Positions 53,932-60,968 of a stretch of DNA of 64,000 bases are shown here, piece by piece. Made by a program: the position numbers and the translations under genes. Every line of letters starts with the position of its first letter. Positions within the stretch are counted from its first letter, which is position 1. Origin of the DNA: Gimesia fumaroli (lineage in GTDB: Bacteria > Planctomycetota > Planctomycetia > Planctomycetales > Planctomycetaceae). Under the pieces are notes generated by a model. It was not told where the DNA came from and searched no databases. It worked only from the letters and a program-made list of their open reading frames with translations. The stretch lies in contig NZ_CP037452.1 of assembly GCF_007754425.1 (NCBI RefSeq), positions 5,245,164 to 5,309,163 of the forward strand, given 5' to 3'.

Positions 53932-53963
53932 AATGACCGGGTAACAACCCTTACCAGGTCACT
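53932..53963 (-). terminator. Palindrome 13 with T tail
   Basis: AATGACCGGGTAA-CAACCC-TTACCAGGTCA. The TGA stop of the 53959 gene is inside the right outer arm, and TTTTTTT follows on the minus strand. This is a complete rho-independent terminator. Confidence 0.7.
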
Positions 53964-54354
53964 TACTGACAATAAATACAATTGATTTTGCAACTTCTAA
54001 AACCAGGGATATCAGAGTGATTAAAAGAACAAAACTGGCTAGGACCGCGAAAAAAGTTGCTGCTAAATGATTTGCTTTCTTCGCCTGCAAATGAGAACTG
54101 TAGTATCGGTTTTCACCAGACGAATTCAGATCATGCCCCTCAACAAATCCCAGCTTGATAAATTTCTCCCGGCAGGACTTTACGTTTGAATGGGACCAAT
54201 TATTCAGCTCTTCATCATCGCAATCGCGTAGCGCAGTAATAAATTCACTTTTACCAATGGGGGCGGATTTACCTTGCATCAGGAGGTTCCAGAAAAGCAT
54301 CAGCAATGCTTTCTGTTCGAGCCTGTTGAGTTGAAGAGGTGGAAGTTCCTGCAT
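53959..54354 (-). CDS. Small membrane protein with N-terminal DNA-binding-like helices
   Basis: A 131-aa protein from ATG 54354 (AGGAAGGGAT upstream). The first 90 residues look like a winged-helix or four-helix region (LEQKALLMLFWNLL, EFITALRDCDDEELNNW, FIKLGFVEGHDLN). A single membrane helix lies near 100-122 (ATFFAVLASFVLLITLIS). It starts 2 nt after the stop of the preceding gene. No family recognised. Confidence 0.55.
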   Translation of the reverse strand: MQELPPLQLNRLEQKALLMLFWNLLMQGKSAPIGKSEFITALRDCDDEELNNWSHSNVKSCREKFIKLGFVEGHDLNSSGENRYYSSHLQAKKANHLAATFFAVLASFVLLITLISLVLEVAKSIVFIVSK

Positions 54355-54355
54355 A

Positions 54356-54682
54356 TCAATCCCTTCCTTCCTGCTGCTGCGGTTCCATTCCGTACCTGTG
54401 CCAATTGCCGGGATGTGAAACATTGGGATTTAAATTGTGATGCCGGATACTCTCTTGATGATTGAGTAGAGAGCTGAACCATCGATAAATCTGACTCAGA
54501 CTGTGTGAGTGAAGTTCTTTTGGCCAGATTAAAACTACTGGGCCTTCCGGTAGCTCGATGCGCTCTACATTGGATACTTGTGACATAGTCATGATGTCGA
54601 ATCCAGCCGATGGATCGTCTATGTCTGTTCGTGTTTCCAGACACTCTGCCAGTTTCTTTTTCCTTGAAAACCAATTGAACAT
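54356..54682 (-). CDS. Small hypothetical protein
   Basis: A 108-aa protein from ATG 54682 with GGGAGT upstream. It starts MFNWFSRKKKLAEC, a pattern often seen at the N-terminus of small membrane-peripheral proteins. A beta-rich middle (ERIELPEGPVVLIWPKEL) follows. No motif. It is followed 2 nt later by the 54354 start and preceded by the DUF4031/ASCH-like gene, so these are one operon. Confidence 0.5.
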   Translation of the reverse strand: MFNWFSRKKKLAECLETRTDIDDPSAGFDIMTMSQVSNVERIELPEGPVVLIWPKELHSHSLSQIYRWFSSLLNHQESIRHHNLNPNVSHPGNWHRYGMEPQQQEGRD

Positions 54683-54699
54683 TATGAATAGGACTCCCT

Positions 54700-55347
54700 T
54701 CAAACATAGGTAAATTCAATCCGCGTCACCGGCGTCGACGGGACCACTTTATATTTCTTGCAAAAGCAATCCACAAATTCTGCACCGGTCAGATGAGGAA
54801 ACCCTTCACGAGCCGCTTCTCGCTTCCCGTATTCGCGATCATGTTCCATTTTGCTCAAAGCTTCTTTCCGGACAGAGACGACGCGAATTACTTTGATCGT
54901 GACACCGAGTTGTCCTTGCATTCTGACGGCCGCTTTGAGTAATGCACCTGGCTGTAGATCACGGAAACCAAAAGTCCGTCTGACGTCTTTTGTGTTTGGC
55001 ACCGACGGATCAGCTGAGACTGTGACACAGATTCCGATCACCGGCAATTTCCAGGCGTGCGTCATCGCATCCACACCAGCGTCATCACAGGACATCGCCC
55101 CCAGTTCAAGCGCTTTGTTCCGCTGTGATTTGTTCAAGCGATAATGTGGAATTGCTCCCGTCGTCTTGTATGCGGATCCCGGGAGATTAAGAGACTCTGC
55201 AAAAGAGTGCAGTTCATCCAGTGGGGTTTCCGGATCGACGAACAGATGACTGCAATCTTGATAGCGATCAACATATACCAGAGACTCCGTTTGCTCTGGG
55301 AATTCTGTTTCTAAACCATCGAATAAAGTTTGCTGTTGTAATTGCAT
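54700..55347 (-). CDS. DUF4031 plus ASCH-like two-domain protein
   Basis: A 215-aa protein from ATG 55347 (AGGAAGAGGTG upstream); the frame continues upstream only as overlap with the next gene. The N-terminal segment SLVYVDRYQDCSHLFVDPET then LDELHSFAESLNL resembles DUF4031. The second half has AAREGFPHLTGAEFVDCFCK and PVTRIEFTYV, like ASCH-type domains of phage proteins that bind RNA or modified bases. This domain pairing is common in phages and mobile elements. The function is unknown. Confidence 0.65.
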   Translation of the reverse strand: MQLQQQTLFDGLETEFPEQTESLVYVDRYQDCSHLFVDPETPLDELHSFAESLNLPGSAYKTTGAIPHYRLNKSQRNKALELGAMSCDDAGVDAMTHAWKLPVIGICVTVSADPSVPNTKDVRRTFGFRDLQPGALLKAAVRMQGQLGVTIKVIRVVSVRKEALSKMEHDREYGKREAAREGFPHLTGAEFVDCFCKKYKVVPSTPVTRIEFTYV

Positions 55348-55358
55348 AACACCTCTTC

Positions 55359-55619
55359 CTAGTTCCTCGAAGGCTGTTTCATTTTTTCTTTGCGAGCAGT
55401 CATCTCGATCGAATTCGAAAGCGTATTCAGCGCCGAGCAGATCGCTTTTGTTTGCATTGCAACCAACGGATGCGGAACTGTCTGTCCGATTTTCTGAGTG
55501 ACTGTAGAGCCTCGTTTGATAAAAGCACAAAGATCGTTGGCAGATAAATAGACCTCTCCATCGGAACCAATCATGGTTTCGATGTTGCGTTCAACGCTGG
55601 ATGTAAATTGTTTTTGCAT
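55359..55619 (-). CDS. Small conserved mobile-element protein
   Basis: An 86-aa protein (GAGAGGGAG just upstream of the ATG). Central YLSANDLCAFIKRGSTVTQKI and a helical C-terminus (QTKAICSALNTLSNSIEMTA). Possibly a small nucleoprotein or adaptor. It sits 11 nt upstream of the DUF4031/ASCH-like start. No family recognised. Confidence 0.5.
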   Translation of the reverse strand: MQKQFTSSVERNIETMIGSDGEVYLSANDLCAFIKRGSTVTQKIGQTVPHPLVAMQTKAICSALNTLSNSIEMTARKEKMKQPSRN

Positions 55620-55662
55620 CTTGACTCCCTCTCGTAATGGGTTTGATTCCGATTCGTATCGG

Positions 55663-55980
55663 TTAAATGGTTTGTTGATTTCTCAGTTTCCGGACTTTGT
55701 AAGTTTTCACCATCACGCCAGGCGTTGCCGGCCGGCGATAGGATCGACCTTTTACAAACAGCGTCGCACTTCGGCCGTATCCGTAATTCGGATCCACTTC
55801 GCGTGCTTCGATGTAGACGCGTTTCCCGATTTGAAATGCATACAGAAACTCAAACGTCCCGCGGTGACCGAGCCGGCGTTTGTCCCGATAGATGGGACCG
55901 CCTGAGACTCGAAATAGATCGCCCCGTTTCAGCTCGCCGCGGGGAGAGTAACGAAACGTGGACTCCATTGATTGAATCAT
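55663..55980 (-). CDS. Small beta-rich hypothetical protein
   Basis: A 105-aa protein with ATG at 55980 (a GTG start at 55986 is possible). Segments such as GDLFRVSGGPIYRDK, FEFLYAFQIGKRVYIEAREVD and MVKTYKVRKLRNQ form a beta-barrel-like, basic protein. Similar small proteins occur in phage and plasmid regions. It is the first gene of the minus-strand operon running to 53959 and diverges from the 56189 gene. Confidence 0.5.
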   Translation of the reverse strand: MIQSMESTFRYSPRGELKRGDLFRVSGGPIYRDKRRLGHRGTFEFLYAFQIGKRVYIEAREVDPNYGYGRSATLFVKGRSYRRPATPGVMVKTYKVRKLRNQQTI

Positions 55981-56188
55981 CTTCACGACCAGGACGAACT
56001 TCCCTAATTCGCGTATAAATCGCTTTATTCAATTTGGTAGGAGACTAAATCCAACGTGATAATGCGGCATATTAGATGAAGCCTCGATCATAGCTGTCAG
56101 AGAATATAGTGATTTCTCTTTTTCAGATCGCTGAATCTACACACGTCCAATAGCCTTAACTGAAATGCTTTTTAGAGAAAGGAGATCA

Positions 56189-56503
56189 ATGCTACAGCAA
56201 CAACACCTGATATTAATCAGCGCTGCCCTGCAATACTGGACTGAAGAAATGGATCTCGAAGATTCAAAGATTTTCGAGATCTATGCTGGTAGCGATAAGA
56301 TTGAACTGAAATGGAGAGAAGCAGACATCCAACGGTTACGAATGCAGCTTCTGACAGCACAATTGCGGTATGCTGTGTGCCAGAGTAATGCGACCAGTGT
56401 AAAGAATTCTCGTCTATTTAGCACTATTGAAGCTGCCACCCAAGTTCTGGGGGACGAATCTGATCAACTGGGAGCTGTTCTGGTTATTGACCCGGCGATT
56501 TAA
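56189..56503 (+). CDS. Small helical hypothetical protein
   Basis: A 104-aa protein from ATG 56189 behind the strong AAAGGAGATCA ribosome site. It is mainly helical (QQHLILISAALQYWTEEMD, DIQRLRMQLLTAQLRYA). No motif recognised. It converges with the XRE-type regulator gene (6 nt between stops). Confidence 0.6.
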   Translation: MLQQQHLILISAALQYWTEEMDLEDSKIFEIYAGSDKIELKWREADIQRLRMQLLTAQLRYAVCQSNATSVKNSRLFSTIEAATQVLGDESDQLGAVLVIDPAI

Positions 56504-56509
56504 ACCCCC

Positions 56510-56731
56510 TCATACACCTTCAAGCAACTCGGATAGACTAATTCCAAGTGTATCGGCAATCTGTTCAATTTTACGTATCGTAAGATTCCGTTCGCCGCGT
56601 TCGATCCCACCCACATAGGTCCGATCCAACTCACATGCATAGGCAAAATTCTCTTGAGAATAGCCCTGCTCTTTGCGAAGTTCCCGGACTCGTTGTCCAA
56701 ATCTCACCAAAATATCTGCTCGTTTTGCCAT
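56510..56731 (-). CDS. XRE-family helix-turn-helix transcriptional regulator
   Basis: A 73-aa regulator from ATG 56731; the frame is open upstream. One Cro/C1-type [23 protein letters not shown] then [20 protein letters not shown], finishing with [15 protein letters not shown]. It probably binds DNA as a dimer. It diverges from the 56856 gene and may repress the following plus-strand genes, including the Ubl operon. Confidence 0.88.
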   Translation of the reverse strand: MAKRADILVRFGQRVRELRKEQGYSQENFAYACELDRTYVGGIERGERNLTIRKIEQIADTLGISLSELLEGV

Positions 56732-56855
56732 ACAGTTATTTAACACTTGACAACGACGATAAAACCACGGACTATGAGTATCATTCATGGGATTTACAAT
56801 TGACAACTATCACATCAATCTGAGTACAAATCTGCAGTTTTGACAGGAGACATCC

Positions 56856-57263
56856 ATGGAAAAAGTAGCCTTATGTGCGATCATCTTTTTAGTGATTCTG
56901 ATCGCCATTCTGTTTATTGTGCCTAATGAGCAAATGGATGGGCCTCAACAGCCCCAGATTATTGAAATTCAGCGACATTCGTCTGATCTGATTAACGTGC
57001 AGGACATCCTGGTCACATCCGAAGGTTTATTGTGTATTACCTATGCTGACGAAACCGGTCTTCGAACCTTTCACCATTTTGTCAACCTGAAAGCCAGTAA
57101 TGTGATTCTGGTCGAAGACGAAGAGTTTGAACCTGAGAAAATACTGATCTCAGATACCTTTCATGGCGGATTGGAGATTACCGTTGCGAAATCCCTGAAT
57201 CTAAATCTTTCTCCGTTTGCGACAAACTCTGACTCACTTAAGCCTGCTGCGTTGCCTCATTGA
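56856..57263 (+). CDS. Membrane-anchored small protein
   Basis: A 135-aa protein with an N-terminal membrane anchor (residues 3-22, VALCAIIFLVILIAILFIV) and a soluble beta-rich domain (LLCITYADETGLRTFHHFVN, KILISDTFHGGLEITV). No family recognised. A terminator follows, so it is its own transcript or the leading gene of an attenuated operon. Confidence 0.6.
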   Translation: MEKVALCAIIFLVILIAILFIVPNEQMDGPQQPQIIEIQRHSSDLINVQDILVTSEGLLCITYADETGLRTFHHFVNLKASNVILVEDEEFEPEKILISDTFHGGLEITVAKSLNLNLSPFATNSDSLKPAALPH

Positions 57264-57295
57264 GTCTGTGTTTTCAATGAAGCTACTTCTCCTAA

Positions 57296-57338
57296 GAAGC
57301 CATTCAGTCCTATGGGGCTGAGTGGCTTGTTGTTTTTA
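57296..57338 (+). terminator. Rho-independent terminator
   Basis: AAGCCATTCAG pairs with CTGAGTGGCTT, followed by GTTGTTTTTA. It lies 33 nt after the 56856 gene stop and may separate that gene from the Ubl operon. Confidence 0.7.
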
Positions 57339-57474
57339 CGACAGGGAGCCAGGTTTAATGTCAGCTCATTGCTGACAGACGATTGTTACTGCCTCGTGGA
57401 AGCGGGGTGGTTGTGTTTTACTTCACGACCGCTCTGCTGTGGGTGGTCGTATTCTCTTTCCGAAGGAGCTAACG
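57339..57474 (+). promoter_or_regulatory. Leader of the Ubl operon
   Basis: This structured stretch carries a small hairpin (TGTCAGC and GCTGACA, about 57359-57377) and an ACGACC / GGTCGT pairing near 57424-57450, then the ribosome site GAAGGAGCTAACG. The structures could regulate the operon; no known riboswitch pattern fits. Confidence 0.35.
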
Positions 57475-57696
57475 ATGACCCAAAAAGACTTGGACGCGGC
57501 GGTCGTAATGGCCACTGGTGAAGCCGTGCGTACCATCCGGCAGCGGGGCTTCAGCTTGGTTAATCCCCTGGAAGTTTATTTCGATTCGGAACCAGACCTG
57601 CGTCCGCCGCAGGCAGTGGACTGGGATGAACTTGGTCTACAGCAGAATGTGGCTCTGTTTGTACAACGGCACAGCAAAGTGCTCGATTTGATTTAA
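57475..57696 (+). CDS. Small hypothetical protein at the head of the Ubl operon
   Basis: A 73-aa protein from ATG 57475 (GGAGCTAACG upstream). Mostly helical with an acidic, Pro-containing centre (NPLEVYFDSEPDLRPPQAVD). No motif. The spacing of 66 nt to the next gene and the shared direction suggest co-transcription with the conjugation genes. Confidence 0.55.
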   Translation: MTQKDLDAAVVMATGEAVRTIRQRGFSLVNPLEVYFDSEPDLRPPQAVDWDELGLQQNVALFVQRHSKVLDLI

Positions 57697-57762
57697 GGTC
57701 GTGGATTCCCATCTTCGTGATCTACTGATTTTGAACCAACGTGTTTCTTTCAGGAGACGACC

Positions 57763-58044
57763 ATGATTCGCGCGAATCCTCCCGCATTTTCACCGGGGAC
57801 TATCCTGGCAACGCCCAATGCAATGGAACAGTTGCCTTCACATGAGCAGCAGCGCGCCCTGGCCCGACATGTTGCCGGTGACTGGGGCGACTGCTGCCCG
57901 GAAGATGCGGAAGCCAATGATGCGGCGCTTAAGAATAGAGATCGTCTACTGTCGGTCTACCACACAGCTGACCAGATCAAGTTCTGGATTATTACCGAAG
58001 CGGACCGGAGTACAACGACTATATTGCTACCTGAAGACTACTGA
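57763..58044 (+). CDS. Small plasmid/mobile-element-associated protein
   Basis: A 93-aa protein from ATG 57763. Residues 36-93 read [21 protein letters not shown] and then [21 protein letters not shown]. That pattern, GDWGD-x-C-x-ED-x-x-x-N and [16 protein letters not shown], is found in small proteins of plasmids and integrating elements that are often mis-called as restriction subunits. Its function is unknown. Placement directly before the Ubl gene is suggestive of membership in the operon. Confidence 0.7.
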   Translation: MIRANPPAFSPGTILATPNAMEQLPSHEQQRALARHVAGDWGDCCPEDAEANDAALKNRDRLLSVYHTADQIKFWIITEADRSTTTILLPEDY

Positions 58045-58097
58045 CGTTTCTGCTGACACTGCAGCAGCACTTTTTCTCAAACACAAAGGAGTCTTGT

Positions 58098-58412
58098 ATG
58101 AAAATTCTATTTATTAACAACGATGGTAGCGGCTTTGCCGATCAGATTGACATCACAGAAGGACTGACCGTGTCAGTGCTCTTCGAACAACGTATGCCCC
58201 ACGGAAGTCCTCAGGATTACTTGATTCGAGTCAACCGCCAGCCGACCACGGCAGACTATGTGCTGCAGGAAGAGGACCGCGTCTCGATTACTCCCACCAA
58301 GATTGAGGGGGCGGACCTCGATATCAAACTCTGTATTCCGATACTTCACTGGAAAGGAGCCTCATGGGAGCCCGACAACGACTCAATAGTCTCTATCTGC
58401 TCAGTATCCTGA
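58098..58412 (+). CDS. Ubiquitin-like beta-grasp protein (Ubl)
   Basis: A 104-aa protein. Residues 1-72 match the prokaryotic ThiS/MoaD/Ubl beta-grasp domain: [48 protein letters not shown] and [15 protein letters not shown] at the end. The final Gly71-Ala72 is the place where Ubl domains normally end. A 32-residue tail (73-104) follows, overlapping the next gene by 49 nt. The protein is presumably activated by the E1-like enzyme at 60279 and passed to the E2-like protein. The tail would need removal by the JAB protease or is a non-native extension. Confidence 0.82.
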   Translation: MKILFINNDGSGFADQIDITEGLTVSVLFEQRMPHGSPQDYLIRVNRQPTTADYVLQEEDRVSITPTKIEGADLDIKLCIPILHWKGASWEPDNDSIVSICSVS

Positions 58413-58555
58413 TTGTATCTGCGCTGATCGGCGTCGCACTCCAGTCTTGGGGACTATTCATCATTGGGGCTCTCACCCTGATTGCCATTCTGGTCCATGG
58501 GGGCAATATTCGTTTCCAGAGTCAATCAGGGTCTAGAGCCCGTCGACGTCGCTGA
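58364..58555 (+). CDS. Small membrane protein of the Ubl operon
   Basis: A 63-aa protein with strong ribosome site GGAAAGGAG just upstream. Two hydrophobic segments ([19 protein letters not shown] and [17 protein letters not shown]) and a very basic C-terminus (RARRRR). It overlaps the Ubl tail in another frame. It may localise or modulate the conjugation system, or be a small phage-like membrane protein. Confidence 0.6.
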   Translation: MGARQRLNSLYLLSILIVSALIGVALQSWGLFIIGALTLIAILVHGGNIRFQSQSGSRARRRR

Positions 58556-58590
58556 GGCTACCGTTAAATCTTATTGAATGACTGGTTCCT

Positions 58591-58626
58591 GAAGGCCACC
58601 TGTTTGGCAGGTGGCCTTCTTTCTAT
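58591..58626 (+). terminator. Intra-operon hairpin terminator or attenuator
   Basis: GAAGGCCACCTG pairs with CAGGTGGCCTTC around TTTGG, followed by TTTCT. It lies 35 nt after the small membrane gene and 14 nt before the E2-RING start. It could reduce readthrough so that Ubl is made in excess of E2. Confidence 0.75.
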
Positions 58627-58639
58627 TAAGGAGATCATC

Positions 58640-59722
58640 ATGATCGTGTTACCTCGCCAGAAACTCTGGTTGAGGGCTGCTATGAAAATCGCTGCTCAGT
58701 ATCAGGAGAATGCGGCCCGACTTTATAGTCTAAAGTCACTTCCCACATTTGCCTGGGACCGAGTGGAACGCTGGGAGCGCCTGTACCAGAAAGCCTCTCG
58801 GTATCAGTATCAGGCTGCCATGCGAATTTGCCGGGAACGGCTGCAGCAGTCGTTCGATTACTTATTTCGAGAATGTTCGACCTTTCGGGATGAACTCATT
58901 CAAAGCAGCCAACACGAACCGGCACCTTCTCTCAATACACTTTATGCCGAACTCTGTGCGTTACCAAATGAATTCGAGTCGGTTGAGATTGACTGGGATG
59001 AACAGGAAATCGTAGTCCTGACACAGTCCGTCGTTTTGGAAAACATCGACCTGGGTACCTTTGAGATCCGCTTTCGCTGGAGCGCGCTTAGCGACTCCCA
59101 GCCTTATCGCATCATTTCAATGGCACAAACGGGAGAAGATGACGTCCATCATCCGCACGTGCAGGCAGACACGCTCTGTGAAGGAGAGGGGAAAATTCCC
59201 CTCAAGCGGGCCCTCACTGAGGGGCGTCTGTGTGACTTCTTTTTGCTGATTCAGCAGGTCCTGCAGACTTACAACTCGGGATCTGCTTACGTCTCGCTCT
59301 GTCGCTGGTTCAATGTCGTGTGTGCCGACTGTGGTGACTCAGTCTCCCGTGAAGATGTCTGCTCCTGTGCAGTATGCGAGCACACGATCTGTGATTGCTG
59401 CCTTCACCGCTGTTCGAATTGTGGAGATCTCCTCTGTGCCAGTTGCACTGATAAGTGCAACTCCTGTGACGAAATCTATTGCCGCGATTGCCTGTCAACC
59501 TGTGACGCTTGCGACGAATGTTGCTGCTGCTCCTGTCTCTGTTCCGAACTCTGTCCTGCCTGTTTTAATGAAAGCGAGGAAGAAGATCATGCCCCATCCG
59601 AAGACTCATCCATTGACTCGACGCCTGTTGCACCGACCACGTCGGAAACGTCAGCGTCGCAAGAAACAGCGTCTGTTGAAGTTCAGTCCGTATGCCTGGG
59701 CCAAGCTGATTTACCTGCGTGA
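58640..59722 (+). CDS. E2-like (UBC-fold) protein fused to a Cys-rich RING-like region
   Basis: A 360-aa protein from ATG 58640 (AAGGAGATCATC upstream; the longer frame opens at TTG 58574 before a hairpin). An N-terminal helical part (1-90) leads to an E2-like domain (about 95-225). In it, HHPHVQADTLCEG contains the putative catalytic Cys180, followed by RALTEGRLCDFFLLIQQVLQ. A stretch of Cys-rich zinc-binding modules (228-308) resembles tandem treble-clef/RING fingers. The last 50 residues are Ser/Thr/Glu-rich and overlap the JAB gene in another frame. It likely transfers Ubl to targets. Confidence 0.75.
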   Translation: MIVLPRQKLWLRAAMKIAAQYQENAARLYSLKSLPTFAWDRVERWERLYQKASRYQYQAAMRICRERLQQSFDYLFRECSTFRDELIQSSQHEPAPSLNTLYAELCALPNEFESVEIDWDEQEIVVLTQSVVLENIDLGTFEIRFRWSALSDSQPYRIISMAQTGEDDVHHPHVQADTLCEGEGKIPLKRALTEGRLCDFFLLIQQVLQTYNSGSAYVSLCRWFNVVCADCGDSVSREDVCSCAVCEHTICDCCLHRCSNCGDLLCASCTDKCNSCDEIYCRDCLSTCDACDECCCCSCLCSELCPACFNESEEEDHAPSEDSSIDSTPVAPTTSETSASQETASVEVQSVCLGQADLPA

Positions 59723-60222
59723 CCGGGGTCACCGATGCCGAGCATCCCCGGTTCGTCAAAGACATTGTCCTGGTCAGCCAGGCATGTACCGAGGTGACTG
59801 TATCGTTCGATGATGCAGCGGTCGCCGATTTCTTTGATGATCAGATTGACGCCGGGCGGCATCCGGAACAGTTTGCCCGGATCTGGATTCATACGCATCC
59901 CGGGCGTTCTGCTGAGCCCAGCAGGGTTGATCATGAAACGTTTGCCCGCGTGTTTGGCAACTGCGACTGGGCCGTAATGTTTATTTTGGCTCGTTACGGG
60001 GCCACTTATGGGGAACTGAAGCAGACGGGGAAAACAGAATCGGAACAGCTCTCGGTTGGTATCGACTTCCGGGGTGAGTTCACCGGCAGTAACCACGCGG
60101 CCTGGGAAGGGGAATATATCCGCTGTATTCGGGAAGCGGCTCCGGCTCTGGAATGGGAGTCGAAGTTCTGGCCGGATCCAGATGCGGACTATTCGGAACT
60201 GTGGTCGCGGTTTCTGCTCTGA
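59589..60222 (+). pseudogene. JAB/MPN isopeptidase with probable internal frameshift
   Basis: Two frames together read as one JAB protein. Frame from ATG 59589 (GAGGAAGAAGATC upstream) gives the typical basic N-terminus and FSPYAWAKLIYLRDRG, ending near 59729. The other frame, from 59719, continues GVTDAEHPRFVKDIVLV and carries the JAMM centre FARIWIHTHPGRSAEPSRVD (His58, His60, Asp71 in that frame). The strand with the family's catalytic Glu (usually D-T-E-V-G-G-F) is missing at the joint. A deletion of 26 bp between two GGGGT sequences would explain it. A short ORF starting GTG 59719 may still be made. Confidence 0.7.
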
Positions 60223-60278
60223 TGGTTAGGACTCGATTACTTCAAATCAGCAAATTATATCTACTGAAAAGAAAAAAC

Positions 60279-60941
60279 ATGAATCAAGTTATGAATCGTT
60301 TTGTACGCCAGTCGGATCTGGTACCAGCCGAAAAACTGAGTTCACTGACGATTTCTGTGGTCGGGGTGGGGGCCATCGGTCGGCAGGTAGCCCTGCAGTT
60401 GGCGTCTCTGGGAGCGCAAAAAATCCAGTTAGTGGACTTTGATCGAGTGGAAGCGACAAATATTACAACGCAGGGATACCTGGCAACGGATGTGGGGCGA
60501 TTCAAAGTTGAGGCAACGACCCAGACGCTCCAGGCCATCGATGCCAGAATAGAAGTGGAACGGGTGACTAATCGCTTTCGGCCGGGCTTGCCCACAGGGG
60601 AAGTCGTATTTGTCTGTGTGGACTCGATCAGCAGTCGCTCTGCGATCTGGCGATCGCTCCGGGAGCAGTGTTCGTTCTGGTGCGATGGGCGGATGCAGGG
60701 AGAAGTGATGCGGATCCTGACAGTTACAGACTTGCCCTCGCAGGAGCACTACACGACGACACTGTTTCGTCAGGCAGAAGCTCAGGCTGGTGCGTGTACT
60801 TCCCGCAGTACAATTTATACCGCCGGCATTGCTGCCGGGCTGATGTTGCATCAGTTCGCACGCTGGCTGCGAGATTTGTCCGTTGATCGTGATCTGGCAC
60901 TGAATTTACTGTCAAGTGAACTGGTTCTCGCCGGTGAGTAA
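60279..60941 (+). CDS. ThiF/E1-like Ubl-activating enzyme
   Basis: A 220-aa protein from ATG 60279. The Rossmann ATP-binding site is [20 protein letters not shown] near residue 22, with [14 protein letters not shown] near 50 and DVGRFKVEA after it, all standard for ThiF/MoeB/E1. A possible catalytic Cys lies in [15 protein letters not shown] near 180. It probably adenylates the Ubl C-terminus at 58098. It is short, containing only the adenylation domain and adjacent part. Convergent with the integrase gene, 27 nt between stops. Confidence 0.9.
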   Translation: MNQVMNRFVRQSDLVPAEKLSSLTISVVGVGAIGRQVALQLASLGAQKIQLVDFDRVEATNITTQGYLATDVGRFKVEATTQTLQAIDARIEVERVTNRFRPGLPTGEVVFVCVDSISSRSAIWRSLREQCSFWCDGRMQGEVMRILTVTDLPSQEHYTTTLFRQAEAQAGACTSRSTIYTAGIAAGLMLHQFARWLRDLSVDRDLALNLLSSELVLAGE

Positions 60942-60968
60942 ACTCCGGTCTCTTCGAATAAAGCATTT

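Noticed and set aside
45372..53963. CRISPR array interpretation of the regularly placed palindromes
   Set aside because: Spacing ranges from tens of bases to over 1 kb, genes lie between the copies, and no cas gene is present.
45372..53963. The CCGGGTAA palindromes themselves as attC sites
   Set aside because: They are nearly perfect hairpins without the bulged bases and the AAC/GTT boxes do not fit RYYYAAC and GTTRRRY; several have T tails, so a terminator role is the simpler reading.
59313..59588. Frame upstream of the JAB N-terminus as a separate gene
   Set aside because: It is a shadow of the Cys-rich part of the E2-RING gene; only the part from ATG 59589 reads as JAB.
59589..60222. Programmed frameshift in the JAB gene
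   Set aside because: No slippery heptamer is visible, and the catalytic strand is missing, not just out of frame.
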